Positions 49,641 to 60,064 of a DNA stretch of 64,000 nt are shown here, piece after piece. How positions within the stretch are numbered: position 1 is the stretch's first letter; each line of letters opens with the position of its first letter. Source of the DNA: Gossypium raimondii (lineage: Eukaryota > Streptophyta > Magnoliopsida > Malvales > Malvaceae); NCBI RefSeq assembly GCF_025698545.1, contig NC_068575.1, forward strand, positions 56,925,980 to 56,989,979, read 5' to 3'. The position numbers and the translations under genes were made by a program. The notes beneath the pieces are model-generated. The model was not told where the DNA came from. It did no database searches and saw only the letters and a program-made list of their open reading frames with translations.

Positions 49641-50086
49641 ATATTAGATAAACAAAGTAATTTATGTTATGTAGGAATTACTGAATTACCAATTAAAGAG
49701 ATCTGAGTAGAAGTTCCATCACCTATTAAAAGGGATGACGTACTTGAGTAAGGAGTAGACCTATTCAACGCAGAAGTATCATGACAGACATGATGTGTGG
49801 CTCCTGAGTCTAGATACCAGGACGTAGTGCCAACAGGTAGCAGAACATAGGAATCAATACCATCAAGATTGGACCCTATCTAAGCAGCATGAATATTACA
49901 CCCAGTGGAATTGGACACATCAGAGGAACGTAGATTAGATAGGCGAGGAAGCCCAATACATGGATCGGACCCAGTGTACACACCAGCCCTAGGTTTGGTT
50001 TGCCAAGAAATAGAACCCCCAGGTTCAGGACAAGCATCAGCCCTAGAGAACTCATGATCATGGTGACGCATAAACAAATTATTAAA

Positions 50087-51358
50087 CTACCTCGGATTGA
50101 AAATTGGCCCACGTGAAACATGATTTGCTTGAGGCCCAAATTCATAAGAACATCCATAAAGTTCGTGGGCAGCTAACTGACTAGTACCAGCAACAGGCCC
50201 AAAATCAGCAACATATGGCCCATGCTCATTCGATTTGCCAGTAGCCGCAACATGCAGCCCAAATGACGAGTCTGGCCCAAGCGCAAATGAAGGAACCACA
50301 TGCCCAGGCCCAACATGTATACCAAATCCATCCAGGCGCCCAAAACCATCACTAACACTAAGAAATGGATTGGAAACCCTAGCAGACCAGCAACACAAAT
50401 AAGGCGGCACACTGAACTCGTCAGACGCAAATTCGTTGGGCGCTGTTGAGCAACCAGAAACACCACCAGACGCACGCAACCTAGACATGGACGTTGGACC
50501 TTCGAAATCGCGATTATAGCGATAAAAACAGCGTTGAGCTAAGTGCCCAAATCGACTGCAGATTTGGCACTAGATTCGAGAGTGAAACCCTCTACCACGC
50601 CCATTATAGAATCGACCACCACGAGCCGGCTCTATCATCAACGGCGACGGCACAGATTCTGTAATATTAGCTTGAATCGGTACCTCTTGAATCACTCGCA
50701 GCTGTCAATTTTCATACTCAAGAAACACATCCAAAAGGTGTTGAAAAGGTAACGGTTCAGCCGAAAATGACTCCAACGTAATCATTGCATCAAATTCCGG
50801 TGGAAGACTTGCCAAAATAACTTCAAATTTTTTTTACCTCTGAGACCCGAGAGCCTGAGGCATCAAGCAGGGCACAAGTATTTTGGATTCGTGCAACATA
50901 CTTTGTAATCGAAAGATTACATTTCTTAAGAGAGTGCAACTTATCACGGATTTTGGACACTTTCACACTTGTGACCATCGCAAACAAATGAGTGGTCGTA
51001 GTCCACACATCACACGCTGTTCGGGCATCAGTGAAAGAGGACAACAAGGAGGGATGTATGGTAGAGAGCAACCAGGAAGAAAGCAGACGATCTTATTGAG
51101 TGTACGCCGACGCATGTGGATTAGAAACAAGAGATCCATCAATCGATTGCACAAACCAGGCGGAGAAGGTAAGGTCCCATCCAAAAAACCTGTTAATTCG
51201 TAACATTCAACAATCAATCGGATGTGTTGCTGCCACTGAATGAAACTACTATTGTCTAGTTTAATTGTGTCATGACGAGGAAACGAATGGATGATTCGAT
51301 CACCAGTAAACGTCAAGCAACCAGGCTTGACTGAAACAGAATCAGTAGAAGTAGTCAT
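50087..51358 (-). pseudogene. Copia gag, frameshifted
   Basis: It starts at 51358 (MTTSTDSVSVKPGCLTF) near the primer-binding site. The UBN2-type gag core follows in shifted frames (about 50823-51071), then a single zinc-knuckle region near 50510-50580 (CQIC...FGHLAQRCF), then a Gly/Pro-rich segment leading towards the protease. At least two frameshifts separate these parts. Confidence 0.75.
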
Positions 51359-51414
51359 GAAAATGAAGAAAGAAACAGAAATACAAGAAAAAAATCAGAG
51401 CTCCAGGACCAAGG

Positions 51415-51426
51415 CGACTGATACCA
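51415..51426 (-). other. Primer-binding site of the copia element
   Basis: On the minus strand TGGTATCAGTCG follows the LTR end directly. The first 9 bases are complementary to the initiator tRNA-Met 3' end. Confidence 0.8.
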
Positions 51427-51637
51427 TGTTAAAATCTTTCAATGAACAAAGTATGACTGTATTGATCAAGAAAATAGGTATTTGTTCCTTCCTCTACCAT
51501 TAAAATATTTATAGATTACATGAGTTTAGCTATTGTTCATAACTGTTGCTAACAGATTTATAGATTGATGAGAATAACAAACTAACTGCTGAACTGACTC
51601 CTAACAATACTAACCGCTATTATTTTATATTTTAAGA
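51427..51637 (-). repeat. 5' LTR of the copia element
   Basis: 211 bases, the partner of 42811-43020. Its terminal base pattern AAGA replaces AACA, a single change in the inverted end. Confidence 0.9.
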
Positions 51638-51789
51638 CTGTTAAATCATTTTGAAAGTTGTAGTCTTGATGCGGATATGTTCGACCATAATATATGGGAG
51701 CAAAGTCAACTTTGTGGCTGAAGAATTACTTAATACGTTAAACTCAAGACGAGTTTCCTTGTTCTCGGTTACTATGACGGGTATGAGAA

Positions 51790-52020
51790 TGTATTGATGG
51801 AATGAATACGTGTTCCTCCGAAGCAAGATACGTAGCATTTTTGGCCCATTTGTTCCCAAACTGTGCCTGCAACTCTACAACTACCCTCTCTTCCTCCATC
51901 GTAAACTTGCACAAGAAGACTGACAGAAACTGAAGACCACTTCTTCAAGTTGGGTCCAAGTTTCTTAACCCAACAGAAACGGCATGATTTTGCCAGTTGT
52001 CGGGTACAATTGGAGATAAT
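51790..52020 (-). pseudogene. Broken R2R3-MYB fragment (DUO1-like wording)
   Basis: One frame reads KSCRFCWVKKLGPNLKK, matching the end of a MYB R2 repeat (usual form KSCRLRWVNKLRPNLK). About 28 bases later another frame reads KFTMEEERVVVELQAQFGNK then WAKNATYL, the start of R3. The GRTDND-type segment that should follow is absent and stops appear. The Lys-Phe-Thr and Glu-Leu-Gln wording recalls DUO1-type MYBs, but subfamily is uncertain. The fragment ends about 150 bases from the copia insertion. Confidence 0.65.
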
Positions 52021-52178
52021 TAGTTGGCTTATTACACTACTCAAAATTTTAAAGCAAGTGGCTGAATAACAACACAATTGCATGTAGAAAGAAAGAAAAT
52101 AAGGAATTGCTGTGCAAAATGCTATCAATCTATTGTTTGTCAGAGGCAGCACTGACTGCAGTGGTATCAGCACAAATT

Positions 52179-52712
52179 CTAATCATCAATCACCTGTTGG
52201 TCGATCTCTATTTGCACACATTTTCCATCAAGTTTAGATTTAGTTGTATAAAGTTTAGTGCTTAGAAGTTCCTTGTCATTAGAATTGTCAGTTTCTATAG
52301 CTGCAACTTCAGTAGCTGGTTGAATGGTTTTGGAATGTTTCCGAGGGTTCAACCACATTGTTGTCAACCGTCTTTTCTTCATCACCAACAGTTCTCAAAT
52401 TAACATGGTCTCCATATCTGACGGGAGGGCAGCGTCAGTAGTATGATTCTTACTTCTACTCATCCTCATTTTCAAATGCCATAGGTTTCAGCCCTATCAA
52501 AGCACTTGTGGCTCCACAGTTCGGGGCACTGATGGGGAAGCTTTCTCAGAAGTGGACATGGATGCCACTGCAGGTTCATTACTGCTGCCGCCGAAGCCAT
52601 CCCAATGAGTTACTGTACATGGCTCAAGAAGCTGTCCTGTTTGAGGAATATCATTTGGTTGTGCCATCACACTTCTTATGGCAGTTTTTGTTAAAGATTT
52701 CTTCACATCCAT
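52179..52712 (-). other. Two short protein-like frames, unrecognised; possible gene relic
   Basis: Minus-strand frames at 52497-52712 (MDVKKSLTKTAIRSVMAQPN) and 52179-52388 (KKRRLTTMWLNPRKHSK) are interrupted and not joined by clear splice sites. A further coherent piece just upstream (MDDFKEVVAAGNDVFSEL near 52750-52810) suggests a decayed gene. No family is recognised. It may belong with the MYB relic next door. Confidence 0.25.
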
Positions 52713-52819
52713 TTTGACCTCTTAAAGCATTCTTACCAGCATTGTCTCTATAGCTCTGAAAAGACATCATTACCAGCTGCTACAACCTCCTTGAAATCAT
52801 CCATCTCAGATATGGAGAA

Positions 52820-55800
52820 ATACTACTGATATTCCTTCTAAACTACCATTTATACCAACTACATGATAATTGATTGACTGCACAAATCATTTGCAATACC
52901 AGTAGGAGCTTCACTGCAATCTGCAATACCATTTTTATGACTAGACAATATTATGTTCCCTTTCATATACTGAGCCTCATTAACCAATCCTCTATCTTGC
53001 CAAATGGCGTTGTTGGTTTGTTTCTGAAAAGGACCAACTAGCGAATTTAAAAAAAAATCTCTTAATCCAAAAAAGTATTCAACACTACGGCTATAATAAA
53101 TTTAAAAAAAAATTAATACAATTTTATCTAATTACTCTAGTATTTCATATTTGTTGGATTATTTCCTCTCTAAAATTAAACACATTTTTCTTGTCATCAT
53201 TGACCATGTAATTTAGTTAAATATTTAGAAGATTAAAATATAAATAAATTTTTAAATTATTTAAATTAAATTAAAAATAAAGTACAATGTTTTAAAAATA
53301 AAATACATGTCTTAAAATTTTTTTAAAATAGATTAATAAAATATCATATAATTATATTTTAAAAAGTAAAATACATGTCTTAAAATTAAAATACTATTTT
53401 TATTCTATAAAAATTAAAATCAGTTATCCTATTAAACTTTACATTCACATCATTAACATTTTTTTTATTATTACAATATTGAAGGAAAAAGAAGTGAAGC
53501 AAAATTTGAACTTTAAGTATAATAAAAATTTGAAAAAAAAAATTAATCTGATCTTTTATAACTGGAAATATATAGTGCAGTACGCATACTTCTGCCATCA
53601 TTGTCCGAAAACAAAACAATCTTCCTAGTTTCAGGATGATGTCGAATTTTCTAAAAATTGCCGCTCTCAAAACTTGCCCAACACGAAACATTTAAAGCCC
53701 TCCATAGCATGGTAGAGCTGCAAAATATTTTGTATTCACTTCCATTGACTCCTTACATTGTCGGCAGATTTTTTATGGAGGGTGCAGGGCCACCATTTTC
53801 ATCTGGCTCTTATCTGCAGCCATTCTGTTTCACTGAACTACGGACAATCTACAGGGCAAGCTCACTACAAAATCCAGGACAGGGTTTGCTTAGTCTTTTG
53901 TTAGGAAACGAAGAACATGGAGCAGTTTTGAGTTTGCACCACATATCAATGACACCAATTATCCAAATCATAATCAAACTTAATGCTGACTGAGAATTGT
54001 ACCTGCCGTGTAGTCTTCAAACATGGTAATTGCGTAGCCTTTAGGCGGAAACTTTAAACAGAGTCCACAATTTACTATAGAACACTGAACTAGAAAACAG
54101 AACACGGTAAAAACAAAGAAGATTACGCCACATAATGATTTTCCTGGCAAAGGATCTGAGCATCTAACCTGAAGCAGCTTTCTGCTCCATATTCCCAATC
54201 AGATGCATATATAGAAGTCATAGATCATCAGAGATTTCAGTATAATTATCAAATAATAGATGGCAACATCATGTCTCCCAAGAAATGCACATCCTAACAA
54301 ATTAAGGCCCATGCTCTGCTATGGTGTGTGTGCATGCGCATGTATGTGCACATGCAGGCATGTGGATGAGAGGGGGAAAATAGCTGCTACAGCTGCAACA
54401 CATCAAATCAGTTAACTTAAAAATCACAAACCTCAATCCAAAAAGAAGTATTAACATATCCCAATCGATACATGCGCCAAAGTGAATTTTTTAATGATTC
54501 ACAGAATCTGGTTATAGCAAGATTTGGGATTCATAAGTTTCAAATATAAACAAATTACACATTTCGACTGTAAAGGCTGCTGTAGATGCATTGACTATTC
54601 ACTCTATATGCTTGTATATGCATACATCAATCTATGTATATTCTATATATTCTCTTTCACCCTTCTAAAAAGCAAAGCATGTTAGATATTCGTGCACCTC
54701 TAGTTAAAATAATTTATGTACTGTAGTTAACCCAACAAAATGTCAAATCATGCCAAAGAGATGATTAGTTCTATAGCCAACCTAATTGTCATCATAAACA
54801 CGTTTTTAATTTGAACTCCTATCATGTAATTTTAGCTGCATATATGACAGAGATGAGACTCAGCCAAGAGGACTTAGTTATTCTAGTTTCACTACTTATT
54901 GCTGCATTCATAATGGAAAGATAAAGAAAATTAATCTAATCAATCCTTCCATTATTTGAGTCATGGTCTCTCTAATTGTGATATTTCTAAGCCATACAAA
55001 GAAACTTCCCCAAGACTAAACCTTGTCATGAGAGGCATCCAAGAGCAGTTTCTTTTTTTAGAGAGAAGACACAAACAACACTTAGACAAACGTATAAAGC
55101 ATAGAGATCAATCACAAAACCGTAACCCAACAATATATGAGCAGTAGCTCAAGTATGCCCGCGTTTTCAGAACCACTTAATCCGTTAATTATAAGCAAGT
55201 TCACAGGACTACTAAAGCCGTTAATCCAATCTGTTTATCGCTAACATGCAGTCAATACTATTCAACCCGTTAACTACTAACACTAGCTCATGTCTACTCG
55301 ATCCAATATATAATCAACACACGCTCCTAAACATGCAAATTAGAAAGAACAAAGAACTAAATAAGAAAGAAACAAATGCACATCAAATACAAATATGCAT
55401 TCCAAACTTTCTGGGACGGTAAATAGTTATTATGATCTAACATTTAAACAAGTTCAATGAACAACTAACAAGCGTTCATAATTTATCCAAGAACTAAAAG
55501 ATCTCCTGAAAAACAATTTCCTTTTACATAAACTGAAAAGGTTAAAATCCTAGTTATGAAACTGGTAAGTCATATTTACAATCTGTATCTTCTCAACAAG
55601 ATTCATAATATAACAGTCTCTCACCATCCCTCTAAGTTCTAACTTCATCATGGATTAGACAAAAAAACAAGATACATTAGTTAACATCTGATCCGATCCC
55701 TACAAGCTCATCCTACAGCTGAAAAGAAAATAAAAAGGAAAAAGTTTAGCAGTCCCCCTGATCCCCCACCTTCCAAATTCACAGTTTTAGCAGCAACCCC

Positions 55801-55890
55801 ATCTAGCCCTGCAATCACCAAAATCGAACCTTTACTCAAAATCATTTGACTACGCAAGTAAAAAGATTAAACATTTTGAACAGCAGAACA
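52820..55890. other. Intergenic and relic DNA, including probable DUF1639 3' UTR
   Basis: 53040-53600 is AT-rich filler. Around 54020-54060 on the minus strand an exon-like piece reads PPKGYAITMFEDYTA followed by a donor-like GGTACA, but no partner exon is found. 55400-55890 is probably the DUF1639 3' UTR. Nothing else is supported. Confidence 0.35.
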
Positions 55891-56810
55891 TCAGACCTTT
55901 ACAGGAGCCTCCGTGACTCTGTAACAATCAGGCGTTACTGAAGCTAGCCACAATCCAGGAAACACGCACTACAAAGGATTCATAAAGAATTAGAACAATT
56001 CAAACTTTGGAAGATCGATAAAGAAGAAATAAAAAACTTCCTTTCAAAAAAATAAGAAAAGAAAAAAAAAAAACTCACATCGAGTTGTTTCTGCACACTC
56101 TTGGCTCGCTTCTTTGGCCTTCTAGAGGCCTTCGACCCGGTCATAGCAAAGATATCATCATCAATTTCGTCTCTAGAGAGAGAAACTGAGAACTTTTGTT
56201 TCTTCTCCTTCTTCTCAGCCGCTTTCGATTCGGTTACGTTCCTAGATCGCGTCGCTTCCGATCTATGAGTTTTGTTCTCGTGCGCCGCAGCTCCGATCTT
56301 GAGCGAGCTTCCATTATGATTCAGAGGCTTATAAATCGGCTTCCGAGGCCTCAGATTCCAAGTTTTGGGAACCAATTCTTCAATGTCTTCAGTAATCAAG
56401 CTCTGATCTCCTACATCCGCAACCTCGTCAACAGACTTGTCATTCTTGGCTGGAAAACGTATATAGATCTTCGATCTAGCGTCCGATGGATCAACTTTCT
56501 TATCGGAGTTACAATCAACCAAAACATCAGAACCATCGATGAATTTCCTCTCTGATTTTCCAGTTCTATGATCAGGAGAAAAACCTGAAGAATGTCCAAT
56601 CTTTGAGCGAGCTTCGCACACCGGATTGACCTTCCGGTTATTGTCGGACTCAGAACCACTCTCTCCACGTTGAGGGGATTTGTGCAAAGAATCGGAGAGT
56701 TTCCGAAGGCGGTGGTTGCTAGTGTGGTTCATGGCCCATTTAAGGTCATGCAATTGGAAGTTATGAAGAGGCTGAGATTTCAAAGCCGAAGAAGAAGAAG
56801 AAGAAGCCAT
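55891..56810 (-). CDS. DUF1639 family protein (269 aa, 2 exons)
   Basis: Exon 1 is 56810-56079 and exon 2 is 55968-55891, with a GT-AG intron of 110 bases between GAT and TGC; the sum is 810 nt. Family signatures are the WNLRPRKP motif in the middle and the C-terminal RRPKKRAKSVQKQLD followed across the intron by VFPGLWLASVTPDCYRV. The N-terminus has a Ser run encoded by a GAA/TTC-type triplet repeat. The middle is charged and probably disordered. Basic clusters (RPKKRAK) could be a nuclear localisation signal. The biochemical role is unknown for the family. I chose MASSSSSS as the start because the longer upstream frame (to 56933) has leader-like composition. Confidence 0.9.
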
Positions 56811-59800
56811 TACAGTGTCGGTTTTGCTTCTGTTTGAATTCCGTTTCCTTTCTGAGATTGAAGGAAACACCACCGATCGATAGAACATGGAAAAAAAATG
56901 AACTGTCTGTTTTCTCGACTGAAACAAAACCAAAAGCTAAGCAATTTATTTTGTAAAAAGGAGATGTTGTCTGTCTGAGTTCCTAGGAAGAAGGGGGAGT
57001 TTGTCTACGGAAATTAGAATCAAACAACAAAGGTTGTTTTTACTTACCGTTCTACCCTTCTACATCTGCGTCTTTACTTCACCGTTTGGATCGGTTTTTA
57101 AGTAAGTTGAAGATGGAATATAAGATGTAACGAATGAAAAACAAGAAACATTCCAAACTCAAACTTAAAAATATAATGTGAAAATTAAGAGACTTTGGTA
57201 CATAAAAAACAAAACTTACAACTTTTAACTATTAAAATCATTTCATCGTTGGCTGCTTTTTAACAATCACAAAATATTATTAAAAACCACAACTTTAGAG
57301 AATTTATTAAAATTTATTATAGATAATTACAAACTATATCATTTATAAAAATTATTTATATAATTATTTTAAAACTATTGAAAATTACAAAATACTATAA
57401 AATATTATAGAAATAAGTATAAAAACAAATTAGAAATGTACCTAAAATATTTTAAAATTTTAAATATAATAATACACGAAATATTTTTATAAATTCTCCT
57501 TCTAAACGCAAAAATAGAAAAGATAACCACCTAAATCTCAAATTTTATATTTCATTTGTCAACATTATCAAAAGCCGACACGTGTGAGTCGTGTTAAAAC
57601 ATCTTTATGCAAATGTTGCGTAGGTGGCTTACGGGCTTCCCAATGCCTTGTATTTTCAAGGGTAAATTTGGTTGCTAATTTTCAATTCCAGTTAAAATTA
57701 TTTACAATTTGGGTATTTCATCTTCAAATTATTAATAAATTAACATTGAATTAATTATTTATTTCTTGATTAAATTATATATAAAAATTTCAAGATTATA
57801 ATTTGTTCAAAATTCTTATATTTTTCAGATATTTAAAATTTAATCTCTCAGTATTTTTATTTTAAGAATTTTTCAATTAAAAATTTAAATTCATTTGTTA
57901 ACACTATTAAAATTCTTTTATTAATTTGATCGTGTGACATTTTAAAATTAAAAAGAAAAAACTCACTTGATATTCATGCAACACAAAAATAACATTATAA
58001 TGAACTCGGATTTAATAAAGAATTTTAACGCTACTAACAATCCTTAAAAATTCACATCTTCATGCTAATTAAAATAAAGTATTTAGACTGACTAATGGCA
58101 TTATAAAATTGAGGTATCAAAATATGTAAAGATTAAAGTATATAAATTAAATCTCAAATTTAAATAAAATATAGGGATAAATTAAAATTTAATTATTTTT
58201 ATAATTAAAAGAAATAGAAAGATTGGAATTGGAATTGACTCAATCTCGTTTAAAAGAAAAGGAAAAACAATGGACAAGTGTGCATCGTGGAAAACCTTGA
58301 CTTATCATGAACCGCATACAAATATCATTAACTTTTGCCTTGCTCCAATGAGTATGGATTATATCATACACATACACACGCCTTCTTTCAACTTTCAAGT
58401 TCAACTTTGGAGGTGTTCATCAATGGTGTCATTATTGCAAATGCTCCTACTAATCAAGAAACATCAGGATTACTGTGACCCTCACCAAGACAGTTTCAGA
58501 ATCACAGGATTTTGAATTTTATATGTATAATATTCTGAAGCTAAGGGTGATGTTTGACATGAAAGTAGTTTCTCTCTTCCATTGTTGAATCGGGTGGCTA
58601 GAGTTAGTAATCATTGCCTAGAAAAGTTTGATCAGCAACACAGACAAGGAAATATATATATACACACACACGGAGCATTCTAATTTCTAAGCAAATAATA
58701 ACAAAGCTTTAAGCAACTTGCTTACCTTATTCTAATGAAACTTAGTAGGCACGTGAAGGTGGGGAAACCTTGAAATCCCGGAAAAGATAGGGAGGATTGT
58801 AGACAAGGGAGGGATGTCTGGTGGGGAAGAGGTCACAAAGCGACAGGCACACGGGGGTAATCATGTGAAGCATATGTTTGACACATGACAGATCTTTTAC
58901 TTTAATGGTGCGAGTGAATTCAGGCAGGCAGACACCTACATCTCCCCCATGTAACCTCTCTTCTTTCTTCACTCCTCTCCAACATCCCAAACTTTACCTC
59001 CGGGATATTCCTATTACATGCATTGCATAATGATCAAAAATGAAAACAGGTGTCGGATTTTAAGTAAAGGTCACATCACATGGGTAAATCTGAGTAGCAT
59101 TAAAACTTTAAAGACGAATGTTTTGTTCCTTTATGAAAAATAAAGATTTGATTTGATTAGATTAGATTAGAGCACAAGTTTGCTACTAATTATATATTAT
59201 ATATCATAAACATATCATAGTTGTTTTGTGGTAGTATGATTAGTTCGAGGGATCCTCTTTGTTGATGGATGAGAATCCTTGAGATACTGAATTGCAAAAA
59301 GATCCATGCATGTGATGAGATGTCAATCATGTCATTTTCTTTTACAATATTTGGTTGGTAGGTCGAGTTCGTGAGAATCATGGTTTTTACATGCATGGAT
59401 TGGGGTATATCATCATCATCGTGTACATATACACGCCATTTTATATTGAATCAGCATATATCTAAATATATATACACATATGATGAGTTCCAATGTTGGA
59501 TATGATTTGTTTGTATATAATATAAAAATCTACAAGGATTGATCAAGCTTGCATTAACATATTTGGATTTAAGGTTTGTTTGGATTAGCAGTGTATTTAT
59601 ATTCGGTGAGGTTAAAAATAACAGCGGCGATGAGATTAATTATTGTAGCAATGAGATTGAATACTGTAACAATAAGATTATAAACAACAGTGGGATGTAT
59701 GTTTGGATTCAAACGCAGTCATAGCGATGAGGTGATAATAGAAAAAGGATTATTAATGACATTAGATTAGAAATTATATATAATAAAAGTTTTTTAAATT

Positions 59801-60064
59801 ATTTTACTTTTACGAGATTCTTAAAATATGTGAATTTATAAATTTATTTAATAAAATCTTAATTTTAAAAAATTAAAATCATATTTTTTTTTGTTAAGGT
59901 TAAATATTTTATATCAAATTATAGTTTTAAATATATATCTTTTGAATAATTAAAATATATATTTATCATAATAAAAAGTTTATATATTATTATAAAATTT
60001 CTTATATAATAGCATAATTATTAATACCTACTTCCTATAATTACTAAATATATATATTTGTTCT
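56811..60064. other. Intergenic, AT-rich; one degraded MITE
   Basis: The first 150 bases are the DUF1639 leader and promoter. 57100-58250 is very AT-rich filler. 58655-58672 is a TA/CA repeat. 59565-59735 resembles the Tourist-like MITE of the copia element. No gene is supported; small open frames at 58270-58515 and 58742-58990 have no recognised domain. Confidence 0.5.
59565..59735. repeat. Degraded relative of the Tourist-like MITE at 43098
   Basis: It shares GTTTGGATTAGCAGTG-type ends and the internal order AACAGCGG.GATGAGATTA and GATTGAATACTGTA with the 43098-43242 element, but the inverted ends are eroded and no target duplication is clear. Confidence 0.4.

Larger units (their letters stand above)
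42811..51637 (-). mobile_element. Ty1/copia retrotransposon with both LTRs and TSD CTGTT, carrying three nested insertions
   Basis: The left (3') LTR 42811-43020 and right (5') LTR 51427-51637 are nearly identical, each TGTTAAAATC...ATTTTAA(C/G)A. They are flanked by the perfect 5-bp duplication CTGTT (42806-42810 and 51638-51642). The primer-binding site adjoins the right LTR, so the element reads leftward. Gag, integrase, RT and RNase H blocks are in copia order. Without the three insertions it would be about 5.2 kb. Internal stops and shifts show that it is dead. Confidence 0.93.

Noticed and set aside
53658..53993. Plus-strand 111-aa open frame
   Set aside because: No domain, no splice context and low-complexity hydrophobic content; the minus strand has the more protein-like pieces.
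58742..58990. Microrna hairpin or small gene on the minus strand
   Set aside because: The stretch has some pairing and a CT-rich segment, but I could not match a known plant microRNA or form a convincing stem; the 82-aa frame has no recognised domain.
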